A stretch of 64,000 bases of DNA from Flaveria trinervia (Eukaryota > Streptophyta > Magnoliopsida > Asterales > Asteraceae), in contig CM046453.1 of NCBI GenBank assembly GCA_025506515.1, forward strand, positions 39,563,727 to 39,627,726, read 5' to 3'. The notes beneath the pieces are model-generated. The model saw nothing but the letters and a program-made list of their open reading frames with translations, did not search any database and was not told the origin of the DNA. Positions 10,866 through 21,903 of the stretch are shown in pieces. Positions within the stretch are counted from its first letter, which is position 1, and every line of letters begins with the position of its first letter. Made by a program: the position numbers and the translations under genes.

Positions 10866-12400
10866 GTCTGATGAAGAAGATGAAGGTGATGATGAGGGAA
10901 CGAGGGGAAGGAAGAGAGGTGATGATAATGATGAAGAAGGTGATGCTGCTGCATCAGCCTCTACTCAAGGTCAAGAAAGGAGGACTAAGAGAGCACAAGA
11001 CCAAGGAGCATCATCCTCAGCTCCTACTGTTGAAGAACTGACAAATCAGGATAATGGTGAAGATTAGATGTTTTGTATTTAGAAAACTTTTGTACTTGAT
11101 TCAAATATTATATTTATGTAAATAATGACAATCTATGTTTAAATGTCTTGAATAATTACTAATTATTGATGTGTTAAATGTTTAAATCAAGCAGATCAAA
11201 CATCACAGCAAGATGAATATGATGTTGCTCCCCTGCAATAAATCAAGTCTCAATTCACCATGATTCTTGATTCGCAGGGGATTGTCAGACGGTCGGTGAG
11301 CTACACTGCCGAAGAAGGAGAAATCAATCACGATCTAACTGACGAGCAACTCGTTGAAATGTTGAGATTGAATCCAGACGAGCTTGTCCAACATTGTCCT
11401 ACAGTTTATGTGAGAAGTGACATTGAGCTTAATGATGTCGATGAATTAGAGATTGAGGATGTCACGACTAATCACTATCTTGAGTACACGGACCGAGAGG
11501 GCAATGTGATCCCCGACTTGGGTTACACTCTCGGCAGTGCTACATTCCACAAACTAGATGAGATAGATATAGAAACAAGAAATGAATGAAAGCCAAGCCC
11601 AAGCCTCGGACGCTGATGTTGATATAAAGAAGGGAGAATGGGTAGCTTGTTTTGCTGAGATACGAGCCCAACACACAGCTCCAAAGCAAGATGCGTACAC
11701 CAAGCTATACAAGGTCAAAAAACATATGAAGGTGTTTCACAACATTATTGCGTGGGCGTATTTTGAGGATTATAATGTTTATGCTATAAAGAGGGAGAAG
11801 GGAATAAAGTACTTCAGATATCCACAAGATGTGAAGACTTTCCCAGGTTTTGAGCTCAACCAGCTAGCACGCTTTAATCTGCTATATGTTGATCCTAGAA
11901 AGTTGTTAGGCTAGTTTGAGGCTTCTCTAAAAACGGAATACCACATCAGATGGGTTAACTTCAGACCTCAACAACCGAAGAGGTATATTCACAAGTCTGA
12001 AGTGGACCCTATTTCTGGAAAGCCTAAAGTGGTGCTCAAGTGGTGTCCCCCGCACACAATGTCTAAGATTCCCTTTCGGGAAATGCCACAGGACTTCACT
12101 CCACACTTCAAATGGTGGTATTATGATTGGAGAACAAGCTAAGTGGTCATAGTTATTAATAGAGAAGGAAAAATGGAAACTATCCGGGTATTCAACCCAA
12201 TGTGGCTAACAAACTTGTTTGCAGAAGATGTCTATAGATTATACAAATGGCCACTATTCTATGACGCACAAGACATTGTACAAGCCCTGCAGTTCCAGAA
12301 CGTTATACGAATCTACTTTGCATTTGAAATACATGCAAGAGTTACTAGAGAGGAGAAGTACAAGAGATTTGAGGAGCTTATGAAGAATGTCAGATGCTAA
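10344..12400 (+). pseudogene. Second, partial copy of ORF2 within the tandem duplication
   Basis: The copy repeats the ORF2 segment from the Pro/Thr-rich linker to the C-terminal domain. The N-terminal domain and the basic stretch are missing because the duplication starts inside the linker. Conserved blocks sit at 11260-11589 (NHDLTDEQL), 11582-11914 (EWVACFAEIRAQ) and 12143-12400 (NPMWLTNL). The same stops are present as in the first copy, so the frame was already broken before duplication. It has no start of its own and is not expected to be translated. Confidence 0.75.
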
Positions 12401-12425
12401 TGTAAACTAGGTCCTAGGGGGAGTT

Positions 12426-12539
12426 TGTTGATACATATGTACCTAGTTTAAGAGCTTAATGTAAATGTCTGTCATGTCTTACACATATTTAATGATTGAG
12501 TTGAATGAAATAAAATATGTCATTGATGCTTATAATGTT
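12426..12539 (+). repeat. I's 3' LTR fragment, second copy, left flank of element B
   Basis: This is the duplicate of 9663-9776 and the original flank of B. Its last five bases, ATGTT (12535-12539), recur at 58869-58873 after B's 3' LTR, forming the target-site duplication of B. Confidence 0.85.
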
Positions 12540-13325
12540 TGTAGATAATATGCATAGAGGATGAAGCAACCAAAGACTTTCTACATGCATGTTGCACAAG
12601 TACTGAAGAAGAATGCTTCGGAAGTTTCACACATGCAACTGAAATATTCTAAGTGTGAAATCTTCCGAAGCCAAGACCAATATCTTTCAAAGCCAAAGAT
12701 GAAGTCTTCCAAAGCTTCAAAGACAAAGTCTTCCGAAGCCTCAACTCTTGAAGGAAGATTTCTTCCGAAGACTTTTAGTAACATGCTTTATCTGATGTAG
12801 TATTCCATAAAGCTGGACAACTTTCCCCTGCATCTCTGTAAGTCACCAACTTACATGAGTTGGTGAAAAGGTTCATGCTTTTGGTAAGTGTACATTGTGG
12901 TCTTGAGTCTGTAACTTTCTACTTCATGTACTTTATCATTTTTGTAATAGATAAGGATGTGAGCTATGGCATGTCATAGTCACAAAGTCAAAAAGGCAAT
13001 CTACCTTTTCGACTCTACAATTGATTTTGTTTTGAGTCTAGTCAATTGTATCCAGCTGGCTTTTATAGTATGGCCGGCTGTAAGATGTAGTATAAGAATC
13101 TCATGTTCTTCTAACCTTATGGAAATGCATTGTAACACTTGTAATAGAACATAGAGGAAGAAATATACTACATTCTTGAAAACCATATACTTGTGTTCTG
13201 TCTCTTACATTACTTGGGTTCTTAGTGTCTTATTGTGGTTAATCTAGTTCATTGTTTGTTTGAGTTTAGTTAATCTCCTCTTTGTGTTGTTGTATTGTAA
13301 GTGAAACCCCTTTACCAGTGTTGCA
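12540..13325 (+). repeat. 5' LTR of element B
   Basis: The 786-bp LTR begins TGTAGATAATATGC and ends GTGTTGCA. It contains a cluster of CTTCCGAAG words (12616, 12662, 12730, 12772), the first two forming a long hairpin at 12616-12670. The 3' LTR has the same length once element F is removed. The two LTRs differ by scattered substitutions, so B is older than A or G. Confidence 0.88.
12616..12670 (+). repeat. Long hairpin in B's LTR
   Basis: The arms are 12616-12632 (CTTCGGAAGTTTCACAC) and 12653-12670 (GTGTGAAATCTTCCGAAG), pairing over 17 bases with one bulged base around a 20-base loop. The same structure is at 9853-9907 in the duplicate and at 36041-36095 in the 3' LTR. The loop varies there while the arms are unchanged. 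Confidence 0.8.
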
Positions 13326-13327
13326 TT

Positions 13328-13338
13328 TGGTATTAGAG
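13328..13338 (+). other. Primer binding site of element B
   Basis: TGGTATTAGAG lies two bases after the 5' LTR. It differs by one base from the usual copia site matching initiator methionine tRNA (TGGTATCAGAG). Confidence 0.8.
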
Positions 13339-13409
13339 TTTTCCATGCTCCTCATATAAGATCTCACCATCTTAAGATACCTCACACACACAAATACTAA
13401 ACTTATCAA

Positions 13410-14716
13410 ATGGCAGCCTTTTCCAAGACTGATATGGAAACTGAAACCATGAACAAGTCCCCACTAAACACTCTGATGACTTTTATACCTGGTGTTTAAG
13501 AATGGAAGGTTTCATCACGTCTCTGGACTCAAGAATGTGGGAGTCTATTGAAAATGGACCTTTCATACCTAGCACTCCTTCTGCTACTGGTGCTCGTATG
13601 ATCCCCAAGGATGTGGCAACTGCTCTGATGAAGATAGGAAGAGAGTAGAGATTGATATAAAAGCCATGAAAGCCTTTCAAACTGCCCTTCCAAACTCAAT
13701 ATATAGAGGTTTCAAGAAGTGCAAAAGAGCTAAGCAGCTGTGGGATGCACTGAAACTGATGTATGAGGGTTCTTCTAAAGCCAAGGACCACAAGAAAGAT
13801 CTCCCGAAGTAGCAGTTTGAAAACATCACCTTTAAAATAGGTGAAACCATGACTCAACAATACTTCAGGTATGTTGAGATTATGGATACCATTGTGGATG
13901 GAGGAGTTCCTCTTGAGTAAAGGGACACTGTAAGGAAGTTCATATCCTCACATCCTAGGCAGTGGACACACTACTGTGTGGTGATCAAGAGGACTGAGAA
14001 TCTAAAAACTCATACTCTGACAGAGTTATATGGGATTCCCAGTGGCTACCAGATGGAGATGAACATGCAAGGTTCATCTGGCAACTCCAACAATCAATTG
14101 GGTTCAGCCCTGCATGTGGTTGAAATGGATAGCATAGAACCTTAACATCAATCTCATATGCTACCCTCATAACTCACGTAAGGGTCCTTTCATTACCTTC
14201 CCAGAGACACCTAGAGAGAACTACATCCAAGGAAGCCCATTCCAAGAGACAAGTTCTTCTCAAGCATTTGTGTCTTCTCATGAAAACTGTTGCAGCTTCC
14301 TATTCACCCTTGAAGAACTAGACTGTATCCATCAAGATGATCTGAAGTACATGGAGATAGTCTAGCAGATGGCTCTTCTCACTCACAGAGCCAAGAAGTT
14401 CTACAAGCGGACTGGAAGGAAGTTTCCAAGCAATGCAACCAGTTGAATGTTTGCTCTGGACAAAGGCAAGGTCAAGTGTTACAACTATAACTTGATGGGA
14501 CACATTGCTAGGGAGTGTAAGGCACTTAGAACAAATGGTGGCCAAACACAATCCATACCCAACTACACTTACAAAGCCCCTGAGAATGAGAAGCCAAAGC
14601 AGCAGGCTGCTGTTGCTGTTGAAGAAGGAGGCTTTGACTGGAGCTTTCAGGTGGAAGATGCTTCTCCAAACTAAGCACTAATGGCAGATCATGATGAAGC
14701 CAAGGTATTGGAACAT
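13410..14716 (+). pseudogene. gag: Gag of element B, first part
   Basis: Gag forms the particle that packages element RNA. The start is the first ATG after the leader (MAAFSKTDME). Readable blocks in shifting frames include the UBN2-like gag domain near 13480-13800 (MEGFITSLDSRMWE; FQTALPNSIYRGF; KQLWDALKLMYEG) and a zinc knuckle at about 14475-14520. The knuckle reads CYNYNLMGHIAREC, so the second cysteine of the CX2C pair is replaced by tyrosine. Several in-frame stops (near 13498, 13811, 13918) and indels break the frame. Element A interrupts gag after 14721; it resumes at 22899. Confidence 0.75.
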
Positions 14717-14721
14717 CTTTG
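14717..14721. other. Target-site duplication of element A, left copy
   Basis: CTTTG here is repeated at 22894-22898 directly after the 3' LTR. Five bases is the usual copia integrase footprint. B's gag continues on either side. Confidence 0.92.
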
Positions 14722-15701
14722 TGTAGGATTCTATGTGCCCAAGACACTTAGAATATTGATGTGGTTAGTACGTTATGATCCAAGTCGGGTTATACCCAAT
14801 AACAAGCTTAGCAAACACCAAATAATATTTAGTTGATGATATGATCATGCAATGAAATATTAACACCAATTTAGAAAACGGTTTTCTAAACAAGTTGCAT
14901 ATAACATGGAACAATTTATTAGGATATATTGTTCAATGATATTATTTGTAATGTTATTTAGATGACATTACAAATTAATAATGGCTATATATGTTATACA
15001 ATTAATGGGTTAGTTGTATACATTTTCTAAGAGGGACAAATTATAAGACCATTTGTAACATGTGTTTGTGTTTAAAAAAAGGGGGAAACCCTTATTCCAC
15101 ACAAAATTCGCCCCCCCCCCCCCCTTGTTGGTTCATTGGACCAACTTTGTTGATTAAACACACCAATTAAGGGTCTTGGCATTCTTCTTGGACCAGCCAT
15201 CTTGAGAGACATATGCAACTAAACTCCAAGAAAAACCTCTCTTCATTCTTCTCCAAACTCACGGTTTTTGAAGGTGTTGTAGCAGCTACTTCTTGAAGTT
15301 TTGGTGACCAAAATCCTAGCAACTAAGGTGTTTGTTTGAAGGCTTGTGGTATAGACGTTTGAGGACTTCTAGCTTGAAGTCTTGGCCATTAATCAGCCCT
15401 CATTCAGCACTATCTTGGACGTTTTTGAAGCTCACAACAGCCCTCTCCTTGGTCGTTTCTTGCTGCTCAAAGAGGTAGAATCATAGCTCATTGTGGCTGT
15501 GATTGAATGTGGTTTTTTGTACATTTTCATAGCTTGTCATTCACATATTATGATCCTTTTTTGGGTTTGTTTTCATCTAAAAGGTCACTAAAGAACATTA
15601 TTTTCAGCTTATAAAATGGGTTTTATTAAGTTGTAACTCCGCTGCGTTTTTCAGAAAGTTTAAGTGTTAAACATTGATTTTATGTTCTAGCAAACCCTTC
15701 A
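14722..15701 (+). repeat. 5' LTR of element A
   Basis: The 980-bp LTR begins TGTAGGATTC and ends CCCTTCA. A long C run lies near 15110-15124; the 3' LTR has a shorter, interrupted run there. The start aligns with the LTRs of K, C and G. Confidence 0.93.
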
Positions 15702-15702
15702 A

Positions 15703-15716
15703 TGGCATCAAGAGCC
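15703..15716 (+). other. Primer binding site of element A
   Basis: TGGCATCAAGAGCC follows the LTR after one base. It resembles the complement of initiator methionine tRNA with one extra base. It is identical to the sites of H and G. Confidence 0.8.
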
Positions 15717-17132
15717 AGGTTATGTGGATGACTTGCTTGATTTATCTCTTGAAATTGGTTTTAAAAGATGATATTAGCAATGTTATAGGCTGATTTTGGG
15801 CTGTTATAGTTTATATGAATGATTCCCCATACTTTCAAGGTCATATCACACATGCTAGTGATTAGACCTTGAAAGAAACATATTATGCATGTTGGTTGTT
15901 TGGACAATGATTAAAACCCAAATTTCAGTTTATGTTGGCTGAAATTTGGGTTTTTAAATGGGGTTTTCATTATATGGTTAGATGATTTGATCATTGGTTG
16001 TTTTAGTGCATAACCTAGCTTGTGGCCTTGTGTTGTTTGGATGTTTCTAGTGGTTGTTTTATTCATTCAATTGGTTGTAATATTTGTGTTTATTCCTTTG
16101 GTTGTAATTATTCATTCATTTGGTTATGTAATAATAGATTAGGTTCATTTCCTTTACTAGAAAATGTATTAGGATACAATTTTGTAAAAGGAAGATGTAC
16201 AAAATCAAGACCCAAAGATGGACACAAAGACACAAGAAACATGGAGCATTTGGATGCGGTTTCTAGTGGGAGGTTCTTGGAACCTTTATGATATGTTTGA
16301 CCCTTAGAAAGACCAAAGACAACACTTGTGATGGCAAACAAGTGTTGTCAACATAAGGCTATGGTTATGCACATATGGTTGTTTATGTTTTATGTTTGGT
16401 TGATTGTTTATTGTTTCATTGTTTGGTTGATGTTTTGACATGCATTACAACTCATTAACAAACTTAACAAGCTGAAATCGATGGTTCTTAATAGTTAATA
16501 AAAGTTATTAAAATGGTTTAATGATTTTAAAGATTAAAATTGGTTTTAATCTAAGAACCATAGGGTACCTTGCATTTGAAAGCATACAAATACAAGTACA
16601 TAGAGTTTTCTAAACTAGAATTAAGAAGTCTCTAAAATTTTAAAACGAGATCAACACCGTCCTTTTACGCAACACTTGAGTCACTTGGGAACTCTTAGTG
16701 GGATAAAGGTCACCTAACCATTTTGAGGGAACTTGTGATTTGAGGTGAGAATGCCTTACTTATGGGATAAAGGTCACCTAACCATTTGTTTTGGCAAACT
16801 CACACACGTGGGTGTAGTAGGATGTCTTGATTTGCAAACCATGTTAAATGGATCACCTACAATGTGGTTTCCAAATGGTGTTGATGGGATTTACATGCCG
16901 ACTTTACATATGATGTTCAAGAGTCGATCCCATACCTCTAGAAGTTGCAAATGGTTGCAACCGTCAATCGTTGACCACCTTATTAATTTAAATCGTGGGA
17001 TAAAGGTCACCTAACCACAATTTAAATGTAATGTTGGGTTCTAGATTTTAATATATAATTGACCTTAATAGGCATTAATTATTAAAATTGATAATATCGA
17101 AAATACTAAATAAAACTTTGTTAAATTTGTAG
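15717..17132 (+). other. Untranslated leader of element A
   Basis: About 1.4 kb lies between the primer site and gag with no conserved coding frame. The 89-codon frames at 16022 and 16745 are not preserved in C or G. The leader carries the 22-bp motif three times (16699-17017). Leaders in C, G and (in part) H align with it, so it probably has roles in RNA packaging or expression; that is an inference. Confidence 0.75.
16699..17017 (+). repeat. Three copies of a 22-bp leader motif (element A)
   Basis: T-GGGATAAAGGTCACCTAACC-A occurs at 16699-16720, 16763-16784 and 16996-17017. The copies are perfect. Start-to-start distances are 64 and 233 bp. C and G carry the same three copies at nearly the same spacing. 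Confidence 0.9.
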
Positions 17133-18010
17133 ATGGCCTCTAATAATGATAATTCCGATAACTCATCCGCGTCCAACCAATCTCTACGAGCGATCCTCCA
17201 AAAGGAACGTCTAAACCATAACAACTTCATCGATTGGTATCGAAACTTGAGAATTGTTCTCAAGCAAGAGAGACGATCGTATGTTTTAGACGACCCTGTC
17301 CCCGATCAACCTAGCGAGGATGATGAGGAGGCCTTTAATGATTGGCTGAAGTACACTGAGGACTCCGTCCAAGTGTCTTGTCTCATGCTAGCGAGCATGA
17401 CTCCGATCTCCAAAAGGAGTATGAACACCACGGGGCTTATGACATGATAACCAGCTGAAGGAAACGTTCCAACAGCAAGCGAGGGTTGAGCGTTTCGAAA
17501 CGGTTCGAGCACTCCATGCATGTCGTATGGACGACAATCAATCTGTTTCATCTTATGTACTTAAGATGAAAAGTCACATTGACCGCCTCGAGAGGCTTAA
17601 TTGTCCCGTCTCGAAGGAATTGCCACGGATTTGATCCTCAATGGCCTTACCAAGAGGTTCGAGACGTTCGTGTTGAACTACAACATGAATGCATGGGACA
17701 AAAGCATTGGTGAACTTCACTCAATGCTCAAAACGGCGAGGCGGCCATGGGTAAAAGGGTTTTACCCGTTCTCACCATCAATGAAGGTGGGAACAATAAA
17801 AGGCCTCGTCCCGCACCCAAGGCAAAGGTTGCCAAGGGTAAGGGACCTACTTGGGGAAAAGGGAAAGGGGTGGCAAGGGTGCCTCCCAAACCACAAGAGA
17901 AGAAGCAAAAGGTTGCTACTAATGACCCATGCTTCAAGTGTGGGGAGATGGACATTGGGCAAGGAATTGTCCTGTCCATCTCCAAGAGTTGAAAGCGAAG
18001 AGGGATGCCG
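17133..18010 (+). pseudogene. gag: Gag of element A, frameshifted
   Basis: Gag is the nucleocapsid and particle protein. The ATG at 17133 is the first in a sensible context and matches the gag start in C. The first block (17133-17400) has the hallmark LNHNNFIDWYRNLRIVLKQE of the UBN2-type gag domain. Further blocks are at 17450-17720 and a Lys/Pro-rich linker lies at 17750-17920. The zinc knuckle at about 17935-17970 reads CFKCGEM in one frame and GHWARNCP in the next. Frame changes occur near 17403, 17451, 17622, 17737 and 17950, each where a run of the same base appears one short. Gag would join protease and pol as one polyprotein. Confidence 0.8.
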
Positions 18011-19330
18011 GGCAGACCTCAGGTACAATATACATGATTCATATTGATCTTAATGTTACATCTTCTAACACATGGGTATTGGATACCGGATGTGGAACTC
18101 ACATTTGCAATTTGTTGCAGGGGTTCACAAGAAGTAGGGACTTCAAACAAGGGGATGTTAGCCTCTTCATGGGAAATGGAACTAAAGTCTTAGTTGAAGC
18201 TCGTGGAGACTACATCCTAAGACTTCCAAGTGGTTTGGAAGTTATTTTGAAGAATGTTTTGTATGCTCCTAGTTTGACTAGGAACATTATTTCTGTATCC
18301 CAATTAAGACATTATGATTATGTATTATCTTTTATTGAAAATGATATTCATGTTTCTTTAAATGGTATGTTCTATTTTAAAGCTATTCCAATTAATGGTA
18401 TTTATGAATTGGTTCATGAAAATACTTTAAATAGTTCATTGTACCAAACTAACACCAAGAAACTCAAGTTGGACTTGAGTGACACTATCTTTGGCATTGT
18501 CGTCTTGGTCATATAAACAAGAAACGTTTACAAACACTTCAAAAGAATGGTCTTTTAAAAACAAATGAATGTGATTCATTTGATGTTTGTGAATCTTGTT
18601 TACAAGGTAAGATGACTAAGGCACCCTTTAGTGGAACTACCGAAAGGGCAAAAGATTTATTAGGAATCATACATTCGGATGTATGTGGTCCTTTTAAGCC
18701 AATGACTAGGAATGGTGAAAGATACTTCATTACCTTTACCGACGACTATAGTCGCTATGGGTATGTGTACTTATTGAGGCACAAAGATGAAGCTTTTGAA
18801 ATATCAAAACCTTCAAGAATGAAGTAGAAAATCAACTCAATAAGTCAATTAAAATTCTTCGTACCGATAGAGGAGGTGAGTACCTTAGTGATGCCTTTCA
18901 AAATCATCTTAGGAGTTGTGGGATTGTCTCACAACTCACTCCACCTGGAACACCACAACATAATGGTGTGTCTGAGAGGAGGAATCGAACCTTATTGGAT
19001 ATGGTCCGATCTATGATGGCTAGAAGCACATTACCTCTATCATTTTGGGGTTTCGCTCTGCTCTCCGCGGCCCGTATTCTAAATATGGCCCCAACCAAAA
19101 AGGTAGAAAGGACACCTTTTGAGATATGGCATGGAAGAGTTCCATCCCTATCGTACTTAAGGGTTTGGGGTTGTGAGGCTTATGTTAAGACTCCCACCCT
19201 AAACAAATTGGATGTCCGATCCACCAAGTGTATCTTTATTGGATATCCTAGAGATTCTATGGGATATTATTTCTATGATCCAATGGAACAAAAGGTGTTG
19301 TTGCCAGAAAGGGTGAGTTCTTAGAAGCAA
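18011..19330 (+). pseudogene. pol: Protease and integrase of element A
   Basis: The aspartic protease motif WVLDTGCGTHIC is at about 18070-18110, in the same frame as the knuckle end. The pre-integrase zinc region follows: HRLGHI-like residues at 18490-18520 and a CX2C (CESC) at about 18580-18600. The integrase core shows the first aspartate in IIHSDVCGP (about 18668-18690), the second in the TDRGGEY region (about 18860), and the glutamate in the PPGTPQHNGVSERRNR region (about 18940-18985). The C-terminal part has WGCEAYVKTP and KCIFIGYP (19160-19250). Breaks are near 18485 and 18801. Integrase inserts the cDNA and makes the 5-bp duplication. Confidence 0.83.
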
Positions 19331-21136
19331 AGTTCCTTATGGAAGGAGCTAGCAGTAGAACAGTGGATCTTGAGGAAGATCAAGAACCACAGCCCGATGC
19401 GCGTTTGGTTGAAACTAGCACTCAACATGAGGATGTTGAGGATGATCAAGTGGTTGATCAATACACACAACACGTTCGCAGAAGTGGTAGAACTAGTAAT
19501 CCACCAGAAAAATATGGATTTTTCATGGATGGATGCTATGTGATAGATTCTGATGAACCAACCACATACCATGATGCAATGTCCAATTCGGATTGTGACA
19601 AATGGCTAGAAGCCATGAACGTTGAGATGCAATCCATGTATGACAACCAAGTTTGGAACTTGTTGTACCACCTCTTAATTCCAAGGTAGTTGGAAGTAAG
19701 TGGGTTTTCAAGAGGAAACCGATATGCATGGAAACTTGGATACTTATAAAGCTAGACTTGTAGCAAAAGGTTTCACTCAAACTCAAGGGGTTGATTATGA
19801 TGAAACCTTCTCACCTGTTGCGATGCTAAAGTCTATAAGGATATTGTTTGCCATAGCTGCTCATTATGATTATGAGATTGGCAAATGGATGTCAAAACCG
19901 CTTTCCTAAATGATATCTTGAGGAAGATGTCTATATGGTTCAGCCTGAAGGTTTTGTCGATCCAATACATCCTAATAAAGTATGCAAGTTAAAGAAATCA
20001 ATTTATGGATTAAAACAAGCATCGAGAAGCTGGAATCACCGTTTTGATGAGGAAGTAAAGAAATTTGGTTTCATCAAAAACGCTGATGAGGCTTGTGTGT
20101 ATAAGAAGGCTAGTGGGAGCACAATAACTTTCCTAGTATGTATGTTGATGACATACTACTATTTGGAAATGACATTCCACCTTGGAAGGTGTAAAAACCT
20201 GGCTTGGAAGTTGTTTTTCCATCAAGGATCTTGGTGAAGCCGCCTATATTCTGGGAATAAAGATCTATAGGGATAGATCAAGGCGGTTGATTGTTTGAAT
20301 CAAAGTGCATACATTGATAAAATCTTGAAAAGGTTCAAGATGGAAAACTCTAAGAAAGGTACCGTACCTATTCAAAGAGGAACGATGTTGAGTACGACTC
20401 AATGTCCAAGCTCAAAGGATGAGCAAGATAAAATGAAGGCAATCCATACGCATCTGCTATTGGATCCATCATGTATGCAATGATATGCACTCGACCGGAC
20501 GTGTCATACGCCTTAAGTATGACAAGCCGTTACCAACAAAATCCTGGAAACAGTCATTGGATGGCTGTTAAGAACATACTTAAGTACCTAAGGAGGACAA
20601 GAGATATGTTCCTAATCTATGGATCTGGTGACGAGGAACTCGTTGTAAAAGGTTACACGGATGCGAGTTTCCAAACCGATCGTGATGATTCACGGTCTCA
20701 ATCGGGATACATTTTCATTCTGAATGGAGGAGCTGTCTCTTGGAAGAGCTCCAAACAGGATGTGGTGGCTCTGTCAACTACAGAATCAGAATACGTCGCC
20801 GCCTCATTGGCAGCCCAAGAAGCTGCATGGTTGAAGAAATTCATTGCCGATCTAGGGGTTGTCCCTTCCATTCAGGACCCCCTAGAGATCTTTTGTGATA
20901 ACGAGGGGCGATCGCTCAAATCAAGGAACCCCGTGCTCATCAAAAGACTAGGCACATTGAGCGGAGATTCAACTACATACGAGATGAAGTTGAAAAGGGA
21001 AAGATATGTATTCGCAAAGTTCACACGGATCAAAACGTTGCGGATCCTCTCACGAAGCTCCTTGAAAAGGCAAAGCATGAAGGTCATACTTGTGCCATGG
21101 GACTTCGATATTCTAGTGATTGGATTTGATCTGTAA
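19331..21136 (+). pseudogene. pol: Reverse transcriptase and RNase H of element A
   Basis: Reverse transcriptase starts in the region SNSDCDKWLEAMNVEMQSM (about 19585-19640). ARLVAKGFTQTQGVDYDETF follows (about 19750-19815), then KSIYGLKQASRSWN (about 19995-20035) and the catalytic YVDD at about 20141-20152. RNase H runs from about 20480 (SYALSMTSRY) through YTDASFQ (about 20655), WKSSKQDVVALSTTESEYVA (about 20740-20800) and FCDNEG (about 20890). Breaks lie near 19662, 19716, 19878, 19912, 20138, 20177, 20293, 20444 and 20905. All catalytic residues are present across the frames. Copia order (integrase before reverse transcriptase) is clear. Confidence 0.85.
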
Positions 21137-21903
21137 ATTTTGTATTTGGATATGTGGAACTTTCTATTATTTGAATAAAGTTATTTGGTTATAATGTTTC
21201 AAATAATATTCCAATTTAGCATGTTTAATCCATGAGTAAAATGTTTACTCTAAATGTCCGTAGTCGTTCATACTTGTGGGAACAAGTTTGAAGGTAAGAC
21301 TATTATGAACTTGGATTGTTGATATTCATAAGGATGAATATAGAGCAATGGGTTGCTACCAAGGTTCATAGATATTTGTGGGATACAAATATTGGACTAA
21401 CCCGCATCTCAAATTTTACTACATGGAATCTAATTGATTGATCATAAGTAATTTTGAGTAAAGGCGAATATCATTTGGTATCCTCCGACCTGAGATACAT
21501 ATTGGGTTTTGATATTCACCAAGTGTTACACCTCGAGCCTATTCTTCACTGTCCTGAAATAGTGGACAGTACATAAGGATATGTTCAGGTATAACACGAG
21601 GTGATTGTGAGAAACGTATGTAGTCAAGATGGAATTTGTTCCTCTTATTCGTTGAGAGTTAGATGTCTAAGGCCTGATTAAGTTAAATCAACAAGGTATG
21701 ATCATTCTGTGTCCTTGGATTTAACATGACATCTGTAACAAAAGGATAAATGATTAATTCACCTAAATCATTTCAAGTAGGGTACTTGAAAGGGATGATG
21801 TTATTGAATGGCTATAAGTCATGCGTATTAAGGGTAGTAAACCGTTGTTAGGCGGTATTTACTGCTTGCATCAATCTTCTATGAATTTGGGCAAGTGGGA
21901 GAT
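21137..21903 (+). other. Untranslated 3' tail and polypurine tract of element A
   Basis: About 770 bp after RNase H lack a conserved frame but are strongly conserved in K (1-606), C (26218-26760) and G (46896-47690). The tail ends in GGGCAAGTGGGAGAT (21889-21903), the polypurine tract, directly before the LTR. Confidence 0.8.

Larger units (their letters stand above)
10344..13106 (+). repeat. Tandem duplication, unit 2 (2,763 bp)
   Basis: This is a near-identical copy of 7591-10343. The length difference comes mainly from a GAT repeat: seven units at 8080-8100 and eleven at 10831-10863, with smaller indels elsewhere. Unit 2 runs on into the full LTR and interior of element B, so it holds the original right-hand boundary while unit 1 stops inside B's LTR. 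Confidence 0.93.

Noticed and set aside
16022..17014. Two 89-codon frames in A's leader
   Set aside because: They are not preserved in the leaders of C or G. The leader is better explained as untranslated sequence.
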